Positions 41,085-54,500 of a stretch of 64,000 bases of DNA are shown piece by piece; positions within the stretch are counted from its first letter, which is position 1; every line of letters starts with the position of its first letter. The notes beneath the pieces are model-generated. The model worked only from the letters and a program-made list of their open reading frames with translations, searched no databases and had not been told where the DNA came from. Position numbers and translations under genes: made by a program. Source of the DNA: G965279335 sp965279285 (lineage in GTDB: Bacteria > Pseudomonadota > Gammaproteobacteria > DSM-16500); NCBI GenBank assembly GCA_965279285.1, contig OZ257148.1, forward strand, positions 1,612,001 to 1,676,000, in the 5' to 3' direction.

Positions 41085-43739
41085 GTGACCAATTCTAAAA
41101 TTAATGATGTTGCAGTGATTGGTTTAGCATGCCGTTTTCCTGGAGCACAGAATTATATTCAATACTGGCAAAATCTTATTGCAAATAAACTCAGCATTCA
41201 GGTTGTTCCCAAACAGCGTTGGGATTGGCAAGCGTATTATGGTGATCCGATTAGAGATATTGGAAAGACCAATAGTAAACATGCGGGTTTTATTGAAGGG
41301 ATAGATGAATTTGATGCGTCTTTTTTTGGCATTCCACCAAAAGAGGCTGATTATATGGATCCACAACACCGAATTTTTTTAGAATGCGTTTGGCATGCAA
41401 TAGAGAATGCAGGGTATAAACCAAATGATTTTTCAGGGACTCGTACTGGAGTTTACTGCGGTGTTTCCAAAAATGATTATGCTGAATTAATGCGAGAAGT
41501 CGGTGTTGAGATTACGCCTTTTGTATCAACGGGAACGGTGCATTCACTAATCGCTAATAGAGTTTCTTTTTTTTTGAATTTAAAAGGTGCCAGTGAGGTT
41601 GTTGATACTGCGTGCTCAAGCAGTCTAGTCGCATTAAATAGAGCTGTTATGGATATACAGCAAGGACATTGTGATGCAGCCATTGTTGGTGGTGTTAATG
41701 CCATATTAAGCCCGACGATGACTATTGCTCATAGTCGGTCAGGGATGTTGTCCCTCAGTGGGGAAATTAAAACATTTGACAAAGATGCCAACGGTTATGT
41801 TCGTGGTGAAGGTGTTGCTGCAATTTTAATTAAGCCTCTGCTAGCAGCAGAAGCCGCGGGAGACTATATCTGGGGTGTTATTAAATCAGTGGCGGTTAAT
41901 CATGGTGGACGTTCGAATTTTTTGACATCACCAAATCCTGACGCACAAGCAGCAGTAATACAAAAAGCAATTGAGACAGCAAACGTATGCCCTGCCAGTA
42001 TTTCTTATATTGAATGTCATGGTACGGGTACAAAGCTAGGAGATCCAATTGAAATCGACGGATTAAAGAAAGCCTATCAGATACTCTTGCACACAAAGAA
42101 AGAATCGCAAGCAAAAAATCAGTTTGATTCTTTTTGCGCATTGGGATCAGCAAAGCCCAACATAGGTCATTTAGAACCGGTGGCAGGTTTGGCTGGTTTA
42201 ATCAAAGTATTGTTAGCGATGAAACATAGACAGTTGCCGGGATTGGCAAATTACCAAGCTCAAAACCCATACATAGATTTAACAAATTCACCATTTTATA
42301 TTCTAGCAAATAACCAGAAATGGAAGTCAGCAGATCGTTTGAATGCCTCTTGCCCATTAAGAGCGGGCATAAGTAGTTTTGGGATGGGAGGTGTTAATGC
42401 GCACGCTGTTGTTGAAGAATATATAATGCAAGATATTACTTCGTCGATTGCTGTAATGGAATTCTTTATGCCTTTTTCTACCAAGAAAGGGCAAATGAAT
42501 AGTTATCTGCAAAGTTATCGTGAGTTCTTTAAATCCGGCGAATATAATCCAACCGATCTGTCTGAATCACAATTTTTATATAACCTTTCTTATACCTTGT
42601 CTGCAGGTCGGGAAACGTATAATGAGCGAGTTGCTTTTGTTATTAGTTCAATAGATGAATTACTCGCTAGCATTGAAAGTTATCTGAATAATAGGTTAGA
42701 TAATTTTGTTTTTTGCAAAAATGATCAATCAATAAAAAAAAATAATAATATTAATTCCCTTACTGCATTACAGCATTTTGCAATGTCTTGGGTTAATGCC
42801 GAAACCAATGATGCACCCTCAATACGAGGTCAACGGATCCCTTTGCCAGGTTACTCATTTGAGAGGCGGCGATGTTGGTTTGCTAAATCACCGATACAGC
42901 TTTCGCCTGAAAAGACTATAAATCCCATTCAATTGCCAGCAAATGATCAATTACTTGAAACAAAGGATAGCGCGCATAAAATAGAAATCAATCAACATTT
43001 TTATTATCTGCAGCATCATTATATTCAAGGAAAATTGCTATTGCCAGGAGCTGCTCATTTTGAATTTGTTCGGCGAGCTTTGAGTTCTAGGAATGTGAAT
43101 TTTTCTGGGATAGAGTTTACGAATATTTATTGGCTGCGACCTTACCCGGTTGCCATGCAAAAAGAACTCACTATTAGCTTCAATAAATCTAGTGAGGAGC
43201 ACTATGATTATTCGATCAATGAAGGACAAGAAGTGTATGTTAAAGGTGGTTGTTCTTTAATGGTGAATCAAGCTGAACTGACCATTCCAAATCATAAATT
43301 TGTAGTTAACAACGTTCTAGCCAAGAAAGCTATTTATCAAGAGTTAAAAGACTACGGTATTAATCATGGCGAATTTTTCCAAGTGATTGATGAAATTCAG
43401 CTCGGTAACAATTTTGCTGTTGCAAAAGCGCAATTGCAGAAATTTACTGAAGAAGAAATGGAATCCTTATTGTTAAATCCCTGTCTAATTGATGGTGTTT
43501 TCCAAGTGGTTACTCACTTGAGTTTAGCTATGCAAAAAAATAAAAGGCAGCAATATGTGCCTTTTTGTTTGGGGAAAGTATTATTTTATCGCGCTATACC
43601 AAAGCAATTTTTGATTTATGTAACCACGTCCCCTCAGTCACGGGACACACTGCTGAAATATAATATGGTGTTGTATGACGAACAGCATAGACTTATTGCA
43701 ATATTTACGAATTTCATAAAAAAGGCGCTCACATTATGA
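41085..43739 (+). CDS. Trans-AT polyketide synthase, KS-DH (first half of a split module)
   Basis: The product is 884 residues and starts at GTG, three bases after the oxygenase gene. Residues about 5-445 are a ketosynthase with Cys177 (DTACSSSL), the His of ECHGTGT and the His of KPNIGHLEP. A short post-KS linker (to PLPGYSFERRRCWF) follows without any acyltransferase. Residues about 625-880 are a dehydratase: His645-x3-Gly649-x4-Pro654 (HYIQGKLLLP) and Asp803-x3-Gln807. It has no KR and no carrier protein; these begin the next protein, which overlaps by four bases (ATGA), so the two chains must dock. No loading domain is seen upstream, so the starter unit must arrive on a discrete carrier or from another protein. 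Confidence 0.9.
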   Translation: MTNSKINDVAVIGLACRFPGAQNYIQYWQNLIANKLSIQVVPKQRWDWQAYYGDPIRDIGKTNSKHAGFIEGIDEFDASFFGIPPKEADYMDPQHRIFLECVWHAIENAGYKPNDFSGTRTGVYCGVSKNDYAELMREVGVEITPFVSTGTVHSLIANRVSFFLNLKGASEVVDTACSSSLVALNRAVMDIQQGHCDAAIVGGVNAILSPTMTIAHSRSGMLSLSGEIKTFDKDANGYVRGEGVAAILIKPLLAAEAAGDYIWGVIKSVAVNHGGRSNFLTSPNPDAQAAVIQKAIETANVCPASISYIECHGTGTKLGDPIEIDGLKKAYQILLHTKKESQAKNQFDSFCALGSAKPNIGHLEPVAGLAGLIKVLLAMKHRQLPGLANYQAQNPYIDLTNSPFYILANNQKWKSADRLNASCPLRAGISSFGMGGVNAHAVVEEYIMQDITSSIAVMEFFMPFSTKKGQMNSYLQSYREFFKSGEYNPTDLSESQFLYNLSYTLSAGRETYNERVAFVISSIDELLASIESYLNNRLDNFVFCKNDQSIKKNNNINSLTALQHFAMSWVNAETNDAPSIRGQRIPLPGYSFERRRCWFAKSPIQLSPEKTINPIQLPANDQLLETKDSAHKIEINQHFYYLQHHYIQGKLLLPGAAHFEFVRRALSSRNVNFSGIEFTNIYWLRPYPVAMQKELTISFNKSSEEHYDYSINEGQEVYVKGGCSLMVNQAELTIPNHKFVVNNVLAKKAIYQELKDYGINHGEFFQVIDEIQLGNNFAVAKAQLQKFTEEEMESLLLNPCLIDGVFQVVTHLSLAMQKNKRQQYVPFCLGKVLFYRAIPKQFLIYVTTSPQSRDTLLKYNMVLYDEQHRLIAIFTNFIKKALTL

Positions 43740-45590
43740 ATGAGAAAAAATTATTATCATCTAATAATCAAGATTTATTGGAATTGGCAGCATCAACTGG
43801 TCGATATACCACAGAATGGATAGAAAAAATCTGCCAACTTGGAGATGCTGTAAAGGGTAGCGTTGTCTGCATCGTGCCAAGCAATATGTCTACTAAATTA
43901 GCAAAAGCGCTGCCTTCATCTTTTATTTTTATTCATCACGCTAAATATTATAAAAAAATAGATGTAACTCATTATGTTGCACCTCTTAATGATGCTGTCT
44001 TATTACAAAATATATTTATTGATATTCAACAAGCGCAGGGTGATATTTCTGCCGTAATTTACTTGGTTAATCAAGTTGTGCCAAATCGTAAAATTCCTGA
44101 AGTGAAACATTTAATGGCGAGCTTATATTGGTTGCCGATTGTTCAAGGTTTAATTAAAAGTAAGCCTAAAAATAACATTCGTTTATTGGGATATGTTCAT
44201 GATAATAGTGAAAATTTCCCTCTTCATCAAAACTTGGTAGGTTTTGCCAGAACGTTATCCTATGAATATCCAAAGTTGTCTATGCAAGTTATTATGAGTG
44301 ATACGTGGGAACATTCGAAGGTAGTAGAGCATATTCAGCAGGAGTTAAGCTGCCAACCTGAAGCAATGCGCTTAGTACGTTATAACAATGGCACCCGATT
44401 AGTACAACAGGTTGTTTCCATTCCTTCAATTTCTAATGCGCCCATGGTTCCTCAATTCTCAGATGAAGGTGTAGTGATTATTGTTGGTGGTGTCGGTGGC
44501 TTAGGACGGTTGTTTGCAACACATATCATTTCGCACTCTTCAGGACATGTTGTTTTGTTGGGTCGTAGAACAAAAACACCGATTATTGATTCACTATTAA
44601 GTTCAATAGACCCATCTGAAAAACGAGTGAGTTATTATTCTGTCGATGTTACCGAAGCTAAGAAGGTGAAGTCAGTAATAAAAAAGCTAAGGAAAAAACA
44701 TAAACGTATTACAGGAGTTATCTATGCTGCAGGGATTATCGAAGATAATTTTATTTTACGAAAAGAGTTCGATTCCTATAAACGGGTATTGCTAACCAAG
44801 ATTTTAGGATGTATCCACATTGATATAGCACTAAAAAAAGAAGCGCTAAATTTCTTTTTAGTGTTTTCATCAGTTGCAGGATTAATGCCTAACCAAGGCC
44901 AAGCTGATTATGCCAGTGGCAATTGTTTTTTAGATGCTTATATGGAAAGGCGTAATGAATGGGTTAAAAGAAATTTGCGGAAAGGGCGCAGTATTGCTAT
45001 CAGTTGGCCACTCTGGCGCGAGGGCGGTATGCAAGTGAAAGAGGAAGAAGTAAAACACCTAATTGATGTGTTTGGTATGTTTCCACTTGAAACAGAAAAA
45101 GGAATTGCGTTATTCGACCAAACATTATCTTTATTTCGCTCAACTGTTTTGGATGACAAGACGCATATTATTTTCATTGAGGGTGAAGCTGCAAAAATCA
45201 ATCAACATCTCCATGTTCAGTCACGAAATGAAACTAACAGAGAGAACAGCATCGATTCTTTAGATAATAAAGCTATTTTGCGAAATGATATTCCTCATAA
45301 CAATCAACAAATAACGGAGGCAATGATTTATCAAGAAGTGGAATATTTTATTCGTGGATTACTGTCGCATACTTTAAAAGAGATATTATCTGCTGATTGT
45401 GACGCTACTCCTTTTTCAGAATTAGGGATTGATTCTAAACATTTTGTATTGCTTACAGAGCAGATCAATCAAAAGGCATTGCTCAATATTAACCCTATAA
45501 TTTTATTTACGCATAATACTATCAAAAAGTTGACTATTTATCTTATAAGCGAAGATATCAAGCGTAACAGCTCATATTTTGAGAAATTGC
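43736..45590 (+). other. PKS module 1, second half: KR-ACP
   Basis: Residues 1-450 are a ketoreductase with its structural half first, NADPH loop GGVGGLG near 246-252, Ser in FSSVAG and Tyr392 in DYASGN. ACP1 follows, with phosphopantetheine Ser567 in LGIDSKHF. It completes the KS-DH protein encoded just upstream, so module 1 is split over two chains. Confidence 0.85.
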
Positions 45591-48500
45591 TTAGGTCTAG
45601 ACAACCAGGGCCTTATTCTCTAATTGACTTATCTTTGTCAAACATCGAACAAGGTGTTTTTATTAAAAAATTGACCACGCAAGAATTCTTTATGCAAGGG
45701 CATATTTACGAGGGTCAATATAATTTTCCCGGTGGTTGTTATATTGAGATGGCATTGCAAGCCGGTAAATTATTTTTTAAAGGTAATGCGGTTGCTTTAA
45801 CGAGTAATTTGTTTATACAACGGTTGTCGTCTTATGGTGAAGAAATTACGATTGAGTTGCAAATTAAAAATATTCCAGGCCAAGCTGCTTATAGCTATGA
45901 AATAAACAAAGTAGAAGATCAAGGTGTAAATCGCACTTTATGCGCACAGGGTAAATTAAATAAAACATCTTTAATAGAGCAAGAAAAACCAACCTGTGTT
46001 AATGAAATGCAAAGCTTGTTAGAAAAATATCAGCAGGTAAAAACGCATGACGAGATAGTGCAACAATTGATTGCTGAAGGTGATAAAGTTAAACAAGATT
46101 TTATTGCAGCACAGAAAGTTTACCTTGGTGTTGATGAAGCTTTGGGTTATCTGCAGTTATCAAAAGATATTGAATCAACCCAAAAAGATTTTATATTACA
46201 CCCTGCATTATTAGCAGGTTTCATGCAAACAGCTAGAGCATGTCACGCTGCAGCAAATAAGCCTGGTGTTTTCGATCACATTATACCACTCGGTATTGAA
46301 AATATTGAGATACTAACGCCCCTACCATCACTTTGTTTTGCTTATGCGAAAAAGAAAGCAGATATGCGAGGCAGTATTCAAAAATTTGATGGTTATATTA
46401 TCGATGAAGCGGGCTATGTATGTGTTAAAATAACAGGATTTTCAATCAAACAAGTTGTATCATCCACAGTTGCTTTCTCTATACCTGAAGACAGTTTTAA
46501 TAACTTAAAACGTGATTTAACAATGTATCTTAAAAAGTTACTTGCGAGAATATTAGGTTATGAAGTAAGCGAACTTGATGAAAATAGCGCCTTTGAGGAA
46601 TACATCACTAATTCCGTTGCTATAGTAGAGATCAATAGTCAGCTGGAGCAGGTATTTGGAGAATTATCAAAAACATTGCTTTTTGAATATGAAAATATTT
46701 CTGCATTAGCGCAATATTTTATTGAAAATCACCCGTCAGAATTAAAAAATATTGTAGGAGAAGGTTCGTCGCTTGAAGACAAACAAAAAAGCAACATAAT
46801 ATCTACAGTACCTCTTAAGCCCGCCGTTGTTACTTTGACTAAGGTCGCCAGTTATTTAAAAGAATTCTTTGCGCCGATATTAGGCTATCAAATAAGCGAA
46901 CTTGATGAAAATAGCGCCTTTGAGGAATACATTACTAATTCTGTGGTAATTGTTGAAATTAACAGCCAATTAGAGCGGGTATTTGGAGAATTATCAAAAA
47001 CATTGCTTTTTGAATATGAAAATATTTCTGCATTAGCGCAATATTTTATTGAAAATCACCCGTCAGAATTAAAAAATATTGTAGGAGAAGGTTCGCCGCT
47101 TGAAGACAAACAAAAAAGCAACATAATATCTACAGTACCTCTTAAGCCCGCCGTTGTTACTTTGACTAAGGTCGCCAGTTATTTAAAAGAATTCTTTGCG
47201 CCGATATTAGGCTATCAAATAAGCGAACTTGATGAAAATAGCGCCTTTGAGGAATACATTACTAATTCTGTGGTAATTGTTGAAATTAACAGCCAATTAG
47301 AGCGGGTATTTGGAGAGTTATCAAAAACATTGCTTTTTGAATATGAAAATACTTCTGCATTAGCGCAATATTTTATTGAAAACCATCAATTAACATTACA
47401 AAAATTTTTAGAAAATATAGAGGTGACAACGCTTCCAATTGAAAATGATGCGTTAAGTGTGGTCTCGTTATTTGCTATGAATGATGTATTGCCTAACTTA
47501 TCTAATTCGTTAAATGTTAGCGACTCTCGCTATATTGATGATGAAAAAAGTATTGCTATTATAGGATTAGCAGGACAATACCCTCATGCACAAGACCTTA
47601 ATGAATTCTGGAAAAATTTAAGTGCTGGTACGGATAGCGTAATTGAAATTCCTGAAGAACTATTTGAATATAAAAAGTATTTTAATAAAGATGTTAACGC
47701 TGGCGTTATTTACAGTAAATGGGGTAGTTTTGTTGACGATGTAGATAAATTTGACCCTTTATTTTTTAACATATCTCCTAGAGAAGCAGAGCTTATTGAT
47801 CCACAAGAGCGTTTATTTTTACAAGTGGCATATCATGCTTTTGAGGATGCTGGTTATACCAAAGCAAAATTGTTTGAGAATACAGCAGGACAAGTGGGTG
47901 TTTACGTAGGCGCTATATGGCAACATTTCAGCCATAGAGGCGCTGAACTCACTGCATTGGGAGACCAACCCATCGCTCCTATGAGTTTTTTATATAGCAT
48001 TGCCAATCGGGTGTCTTATTTTTTAAATCTAAAAGGCCCCAGCATGGCAATTGATACAGCTTGCTCAGCATCGCTTACTGCGTTGCATGTCGCGTGCCAG
48101 AGTTTGTTGAGTGGTGAATGCAGTATGGCTTTAGCAGGAGGTGTTAACTTATCTTTAAGCAGCAGTAAGTATTTATGGTTATGTCAAAATAAATTTTTAT
48201 CTACGGATGGGCGTTGCAGGGCTTTTGGTGATGACGGCGATGGCTATGTTCCAGGTGAGGGTGTGGGTGCAGTTTTATTAAAACCTTTAGCGATGGCGCA
48301 AAAGGATAATGATCACATCTACGGGATTATTAAAGCTTCTGGTATTAGCCATGGCGGTAAAACCAATGGATATACCGTGCCCAATCCGAAAGAGCAAGCA
48401 AAGTTAATCAAGAATGTGATACAAAAAGCCAATATTTCTGCAACAGATATTGATTACGTAGAAGCGCATGGAACTGGCACAAGTTTAGGAGATCCTGTTG

Positions 48501-51500
48501 AAATTAACGGATTAACTGAAGCCTACAAGCAGTACACAGAAGAAAAACAATTCTGTCGCATTGGTTCTGTTAAATCTAATATTGGTCATTTAGAAGCGGC
48601 TGCAGGTATTGCGGGACTGACCAAGATTTTATTGCAATATCAACATAAAGCGTATGTACCTAGCCTACATGCAAATCCGCCCAATAAGAATATTAATTTT
48701 GCTAAAACGCCTTTTAAAGTCCAGACCAAATATGAAGCATGGGATGATATAAAAAATCCACATAAATCAGATAAGCCAAAAATTTCAGCGCTCAGCTCTT
48801 TTGGAGCAGGTGGATCCTATGCCCATATGATCATTATGGAGCCGCCCGAAAATACTTTCTCTATCCCACATAAATCCCATTATTTGATAACCTTGTCAGG
48901 TAAAACTCAGACAGCATTGCGTCAACGTCAGCAAGATTTACTTCATTGGTTTAATGGCGATATTCATAAGAAGGAAAAAAATAGACTGGAAGCAATCAGC
49001 TACACATTGAATGCTTGCAGAGAGCATTTTGACTACCGATACGTATGCGTAGTATCTAATACAGATGAGTTAAAAGCTAACTTAACCCATTCGTTGTCGC
49101 AACAGAGTGAAGATAAAACCCTCGCAAAAAAAGCTAAAAATTTTAGAGAGATTGATGGCGGGGAGCGCTACAAACAAATTTTAGAAACAACTATGGAAAA
49201 ATTAAAATTTTCTGAGTTACTCACGAATCAAACGGAATATAAAGATATTCTCAATTCCCTCGCCAATCTCTATGCTAAAGGATACGATTTGGATTGGGAG
49301 CTATTGCACGAAGGGGAGGCAAGACAGAAATTATCTTTACCAACCTATCCATTTACGAAAGAGCGGTATTGGATGCCGAATGTAGAGGACGCCAATACAT
49401 CAAGCCATTCAGTTACTTCTTTATCGGCATTGCATCCATTGGTTGACAGCAATGTATCGACTCTTATGGAACAACGGTTTATCAAGCGATTACACCCAGA
49501 GGCATTTTATTTAAAAGATCACGTGGTCTTAGGCCAATCGATATTGCCGGGCGTAGTGTATTTAGAGATGGCAAGAGCAGCGGGAATTTTAGCCGTACCA
49601 GATCAGCTTGTCATGGCAATCCAAGAAGTGGTTTGGTCACGTCCTTTGATAGTGAAAGGGCTTGTTGAAATCTCAATCAACTTTTTCCAACAAGGTGAAA
49701 ATATTGCTTATGAAATTAGCATGGGAGAAAAAGAGTCTCGTCATGTTTATGGGCAAGGAAAACTTATTTATGGAATAAATGAAATAATACCAACACCTTG
49801 GCAATCTTTATCAGCATTATCGACGCAATTAAATCAGTCTATTAATGAAAATGTGTATGCTGAGTTTAGCCGTTTAGAATTCTATCATGGGCCTAGCTTC
49901 CAGAGCCTGCAGTGGGTGAAGACAGATGGTCAAGAAGCGCTGGGCTTTTATAAATTACCTGACCACCTTAAGCACGAAGAAGCCGATTACGAATTACACC
50001 CTAGCTTATTAGATAGCGTGTTTCAAATGGTAATAAGTGTTCAGATAAATAAGCAAGCAGAGAAAATACCAACATTGTACTTACCATTTGTATTGGACAC
50101 ATTAAAGATTTATCGCCCATTGTCACGTATGGGATACGCATATGCACGGCCTAAAAATTCCTCTCATGAATCTGGTTTGTCCTATGACATCCAGGTTTGG
50201 AATGAAGCTGGTGAAGTATGTTTAGAGCTGGAAGGTTTCCAGACGCGTCCCATTATACAAAACGCCATAACGTCAGAGTTAGATCAATTAACTTATTATA
50301 CCTCGCAATGGAAGGAACAAGCTGCATCGAAAGATTTAGCAGCCAAAAACGGTGTCAAAAGTCTATGGGTATTGAGTGACAATAACGCATTAGTGGCCAC
50401 ATTACGACACCAATGGGAAATGCCTGTAATCCAATTACGGCAAGGTTCATGTTATCAAATGTTGGACGTCCATACCTATCAAGTGCGAGCAGGTGAAGTA
50501 GAAGATTACCAGCAGGCGCTAAGAGAAGTGCAAGTTGTAAGTAACGGGCCTAGTCATATCATTTTGGCACGTTCTCATCATGATGAAGCCTCGGATTACT
50601 TGACGGGTGTTTTCCAGGAAAATTTTCTATTGATTCAGTTGTTGATGCGCGAAAAAATCAAAGGTCCCCTGCATCTGGTGAGTCTATATTTCCTATCACC
50701 GACGGATCATTACGGTTTAGGCGCCATGCTGACTGGCTTTGCAAAGAGTTTGATGCAAGAGCATTCCGAATATCATTTGCGAGTACTAGGAATAGATCAC
50801 AATCAGACAATAGAAACTACCATATCACAGATAAACGCAGAATTATTAATACCAGTTGATGTTAATAGTGATATTCATGTGCGTTATTTCAATCAAATAC
50901 GACAAGTAGAGGACTACGAAGCCGTAGATATGAAACAGTTATCTTTGGCTGCCACACCCTGGCGTCAACATGGCGTGTATTTAATTACTGGAGGGTTAGG
51001 GGGATTAGGTTATTTGGTTGCTCAGCATCTCGCAAAGACCTATCAAGCGAATCTGGTGCTAACAGGACGATCTAAATTGGATGAAGCAAAACAAATTCAG
51101 TTAAAGACATTAGAGCAGGAAGGATCGCGTGTTTTATACCTGTCAGGCGATGTCTCGCAACTAACAGTAGTACAAAGCTGGGTTGCTGAGACAAAAGCAT
51201 ATTTTGGCACACTGCATGGTGTGATCCATGGTGCAGGTACGTTAGAAGATAGTTTTTTCATCAATAAAGTTTGGGATGATTTTGCTCAAGTGCTGGCACC
51301 TAAAGTGATGGGCAGTATAAATCTAGATGAGGCTACTCAAAGTGAAACATTGGATTGCTTTGTATTGTTTTCGTCAATAGCCAGTTGTTTAGGTAATGTA
51401 GGGCAAAGTGATTACGCAAGCGCAAATGCATTTTTAGATCAGTTTGCAAGTTGGCGGAGCAAGCAGGTTGAGCAGCGTAAACGTTTAGGTAAAACAGTTT

Positions 51501-54500
51501 CCATCAACTGGCCGTTGTGGGCAGAAGGTGGAATGAAAGTGGATGAAAATACCCAACGCCATTTTGAAACATCATTAGGTATAAAGCTTTTACCCACGAA
51601 ATTAGGTTTAGAGGCTTTAACACACAGTTTGCAACAACCTTTTTCCCAATGTTTAGTGCTATATGGATCAGCAGCCCGTATTCATACCGCAGCTGAACAA
51701 CAACATCTTAAAATGAGGCTTGCTCCCTCTAGTCATAACATGGAAGTCGCGGTACCGAATAATGAACATCTAGGGTTACTAGATCAAATCAACAGCTCAT
51801 TACGAAAAGCAATTTCGCAAATATCAAAAGTAAAACAGGAAATGTTAGATGATGATGTGGATTTAAGTCATTATGGATTTGATTCAATTACGTTTACGGC
51901 ATTAGCTAATGTTTTAAAGCAGCAATATGATATTTCTCTTACGCCGGCCTTATTCTTTGAATATTCCACCATTACTCACTTTGCCCAGTATTTATGGCGT
52001 CAGCACCGCACCCCTTTGCTTAAATATTACCAATCTATTCCTACTGCTACGCAATCAAAGCCTGCTTTACCGCATTCGCAATTTTTATCTCGTGCTTTAT
52101 CCCGACCTCATTCTTCCAAGCTCGCAGGTACTCCGAATACGCTTTCTGCAGTCTCTACAGAGGATATTGCTATTATCGGGATGGCGGGCTGTTTGCCAGG
52201 CGCAAAGAACTTAGAAGAGTTTTGGAAGCATTTAGTAGCAGGTGACGATTTAATCAGCGAGATACCTTTACAGCGTTTTGATTATCGTCTTTATCAAACC
52301 TCCGATTATAGAATACCCATGTGGGGCGGTTTTATTGATGATATTGATCAATTTGATGCTGCTTTTTTCAACATTTCACCACGAGAAGCGGAGTTGATGG
52401 ATCCGCAGCAGCGATTATTTTTACAAACCGTGTGGCAAACCATAGAAGATGGTGGTTATACCGCAGAAGCATTGGCAAAAACTAAAACGGGTCTATTTGT
52501 AGGCGTATGTAACCAGGATTATTTTGAGTTGCTTACTCAGGCTGATGCTGTTGAAGCCCATACATCGACAGGAATTGCGCATAGCATTTTAGCCAATCGT
52601 GTGTCTTATTTATTGAACTTAACAGGGCCTAGTGAAGTTATTGATACGGCTTGTTCGAGCTCCCTGGTAGCGCTGCATCATGCGGTGCAGGCAATACAAT
52701 CAGGAGATTGCCAAGCAGCAATTGTAGGTGGTGTGAATGCCTTGCTCACTCCAACATTCTTCAGAACTTTCACACAGGCGGGTATGCTATCACCGGACGG
52801 ACGATGCAAAACTTTTGATAAAGCGGCGAATGGCTATGTGCGTGGTGAAGGCGTGGGTGCCATTTTGCTTAAACCCTTATCGCAAGCCTTGCAAGATCAA
52901 GATCGAATTTATGGCGTTATCAAAGGCAGCAGTGTTAATCATGGTGGACATGTCAATACACTGACTGCACCTAATCCGAATGCCCAGGCTGATTTGATCG
53001 TTTCAGCTTATGAGCAAGCTCAGATCCGTCCAGAAACAGTGAGTTATATTGAGGCACACGGAACGGGGACAAGTTTGGGTGACCCGATTGAAATAAATGG
53101 TTTAAAGAAAGCATTTACTCAGTTAGCAGAACAATATCAAATCAAGCTTCCAGCTGCTTATTGTGCATTGGGATCAGTAAAAGCCAATATTGGCCATTTG
53201 GAAGCGGCAGCAGGGATAGCGGGCCTTATTAAAGTATTGTTGATGTTACAACATAAAACATTGCCGCCACAGGCACAATTTAACGAGTTGAATCCGTATA
53301 TTGAATTAGCAGGAAGCCCTTTTTATATAGTCCATGAGGCACAGGCATGGGAAATGAATGCTTCAGTATTACCGCGACGTGCAGGCATCAGTTCTTTTGG
53401 GTTTGGAGGATCGAATGCACATGTGGTGATTGAAGAAGGACCAGAGCAGATTATTTCTAACCAACAAACTAAACCATATTATTTGATTACATTATCTGCT
53501 AAACACGAAGAATCATTAAAACAAAAGATAGATGATTTAGTAAATTATTTAAAGAAAGATAAAAACTTAAATCAAAATATTGAAGCTATTTCATATACTT
53601 TAAACACAGGCCGAAGTCATTTTAATTATCGAATCGCCTTGGTTGCTGCCACCGCAGAAGAATTAAAAGATAGCTTAGAAAAACAAAGCTACTTCCATGG
53701 AGAGGCTAACAAAAAACTGGATGATGCGGCTATATACGAAGATGTATTGGAACGTACAATTGAGAAATTAAAAATAAATCAATTTGACGATTTTACTTCA
53801 TACCAAAAAGCATTAAACAAATTAGCGAATCTTTATGTCAAAGGTTATAACTTAGATTGGAATCTATTGCATCAAAGTGAATCTCATCGAAAGATTAGCT
53901 TGCCGGCTTATCCCTTCTTGAAGCGTCGCTATTGGATAACGAATGAACAGAATGGTTCTTTCACTTTAAATAAAAATATTTTAGCCGTTCATCCGTTGCA
54001 TCCTATGATTGATTCGAATGAGTCGACTTTTAATGAGCAATTATTTAAAAAACAATTAAGCCCAGAAGCTTTTTATTTGCGAGATCATATCATACGTGGA
54101 CAAATATTATTGCCAGGAGCCGGCTATTTAGAAATAGGTCGTGCGGCGGGAAATTTAGCGTCTCGTTTAGAGGTAACGGCGATAAAAGATGTGCTTTGGT
54201 TAAGGCCAATTATTTTAGAAAAAGAAAATTTAGAAATAAGCATTAGCTTAAAACCTTATTTTGATAAAGAAGATTTTTATTCCCATTTTGAAATTTATAG
54301 TGAAAAAGATAATCAAAGATTAATTTATAGTGAAGGAGAATTAAGTTTTAATCCGGTTTCTTGTAAAGAAACCTGCTTAGACATTGAAGCGATTCGTTCG
54401 CGTTGCGGTCGATGTCTAGAGCATGCGCAAATTTATCGGCGGCTAAAAGAGTTGGGATTTGATTATCGAGATTCCTTTCAAACAAGTCAGAGGTTTTGGT

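Noticed and set aside
42440..42880. A degenerate acyltransferase in the KS-to-DH linker of the first PKS protein
   Set aside because: The segment is short and ends in the normal post-KS motif (PLPGYSFERRRCWF); no GHSxG motif is present.
51927..52214. Plus-strand frame of 95 codons in the PKS
   Set aside because: It is out of phase with the giant PKS frame, whose domains are continuous through this region.
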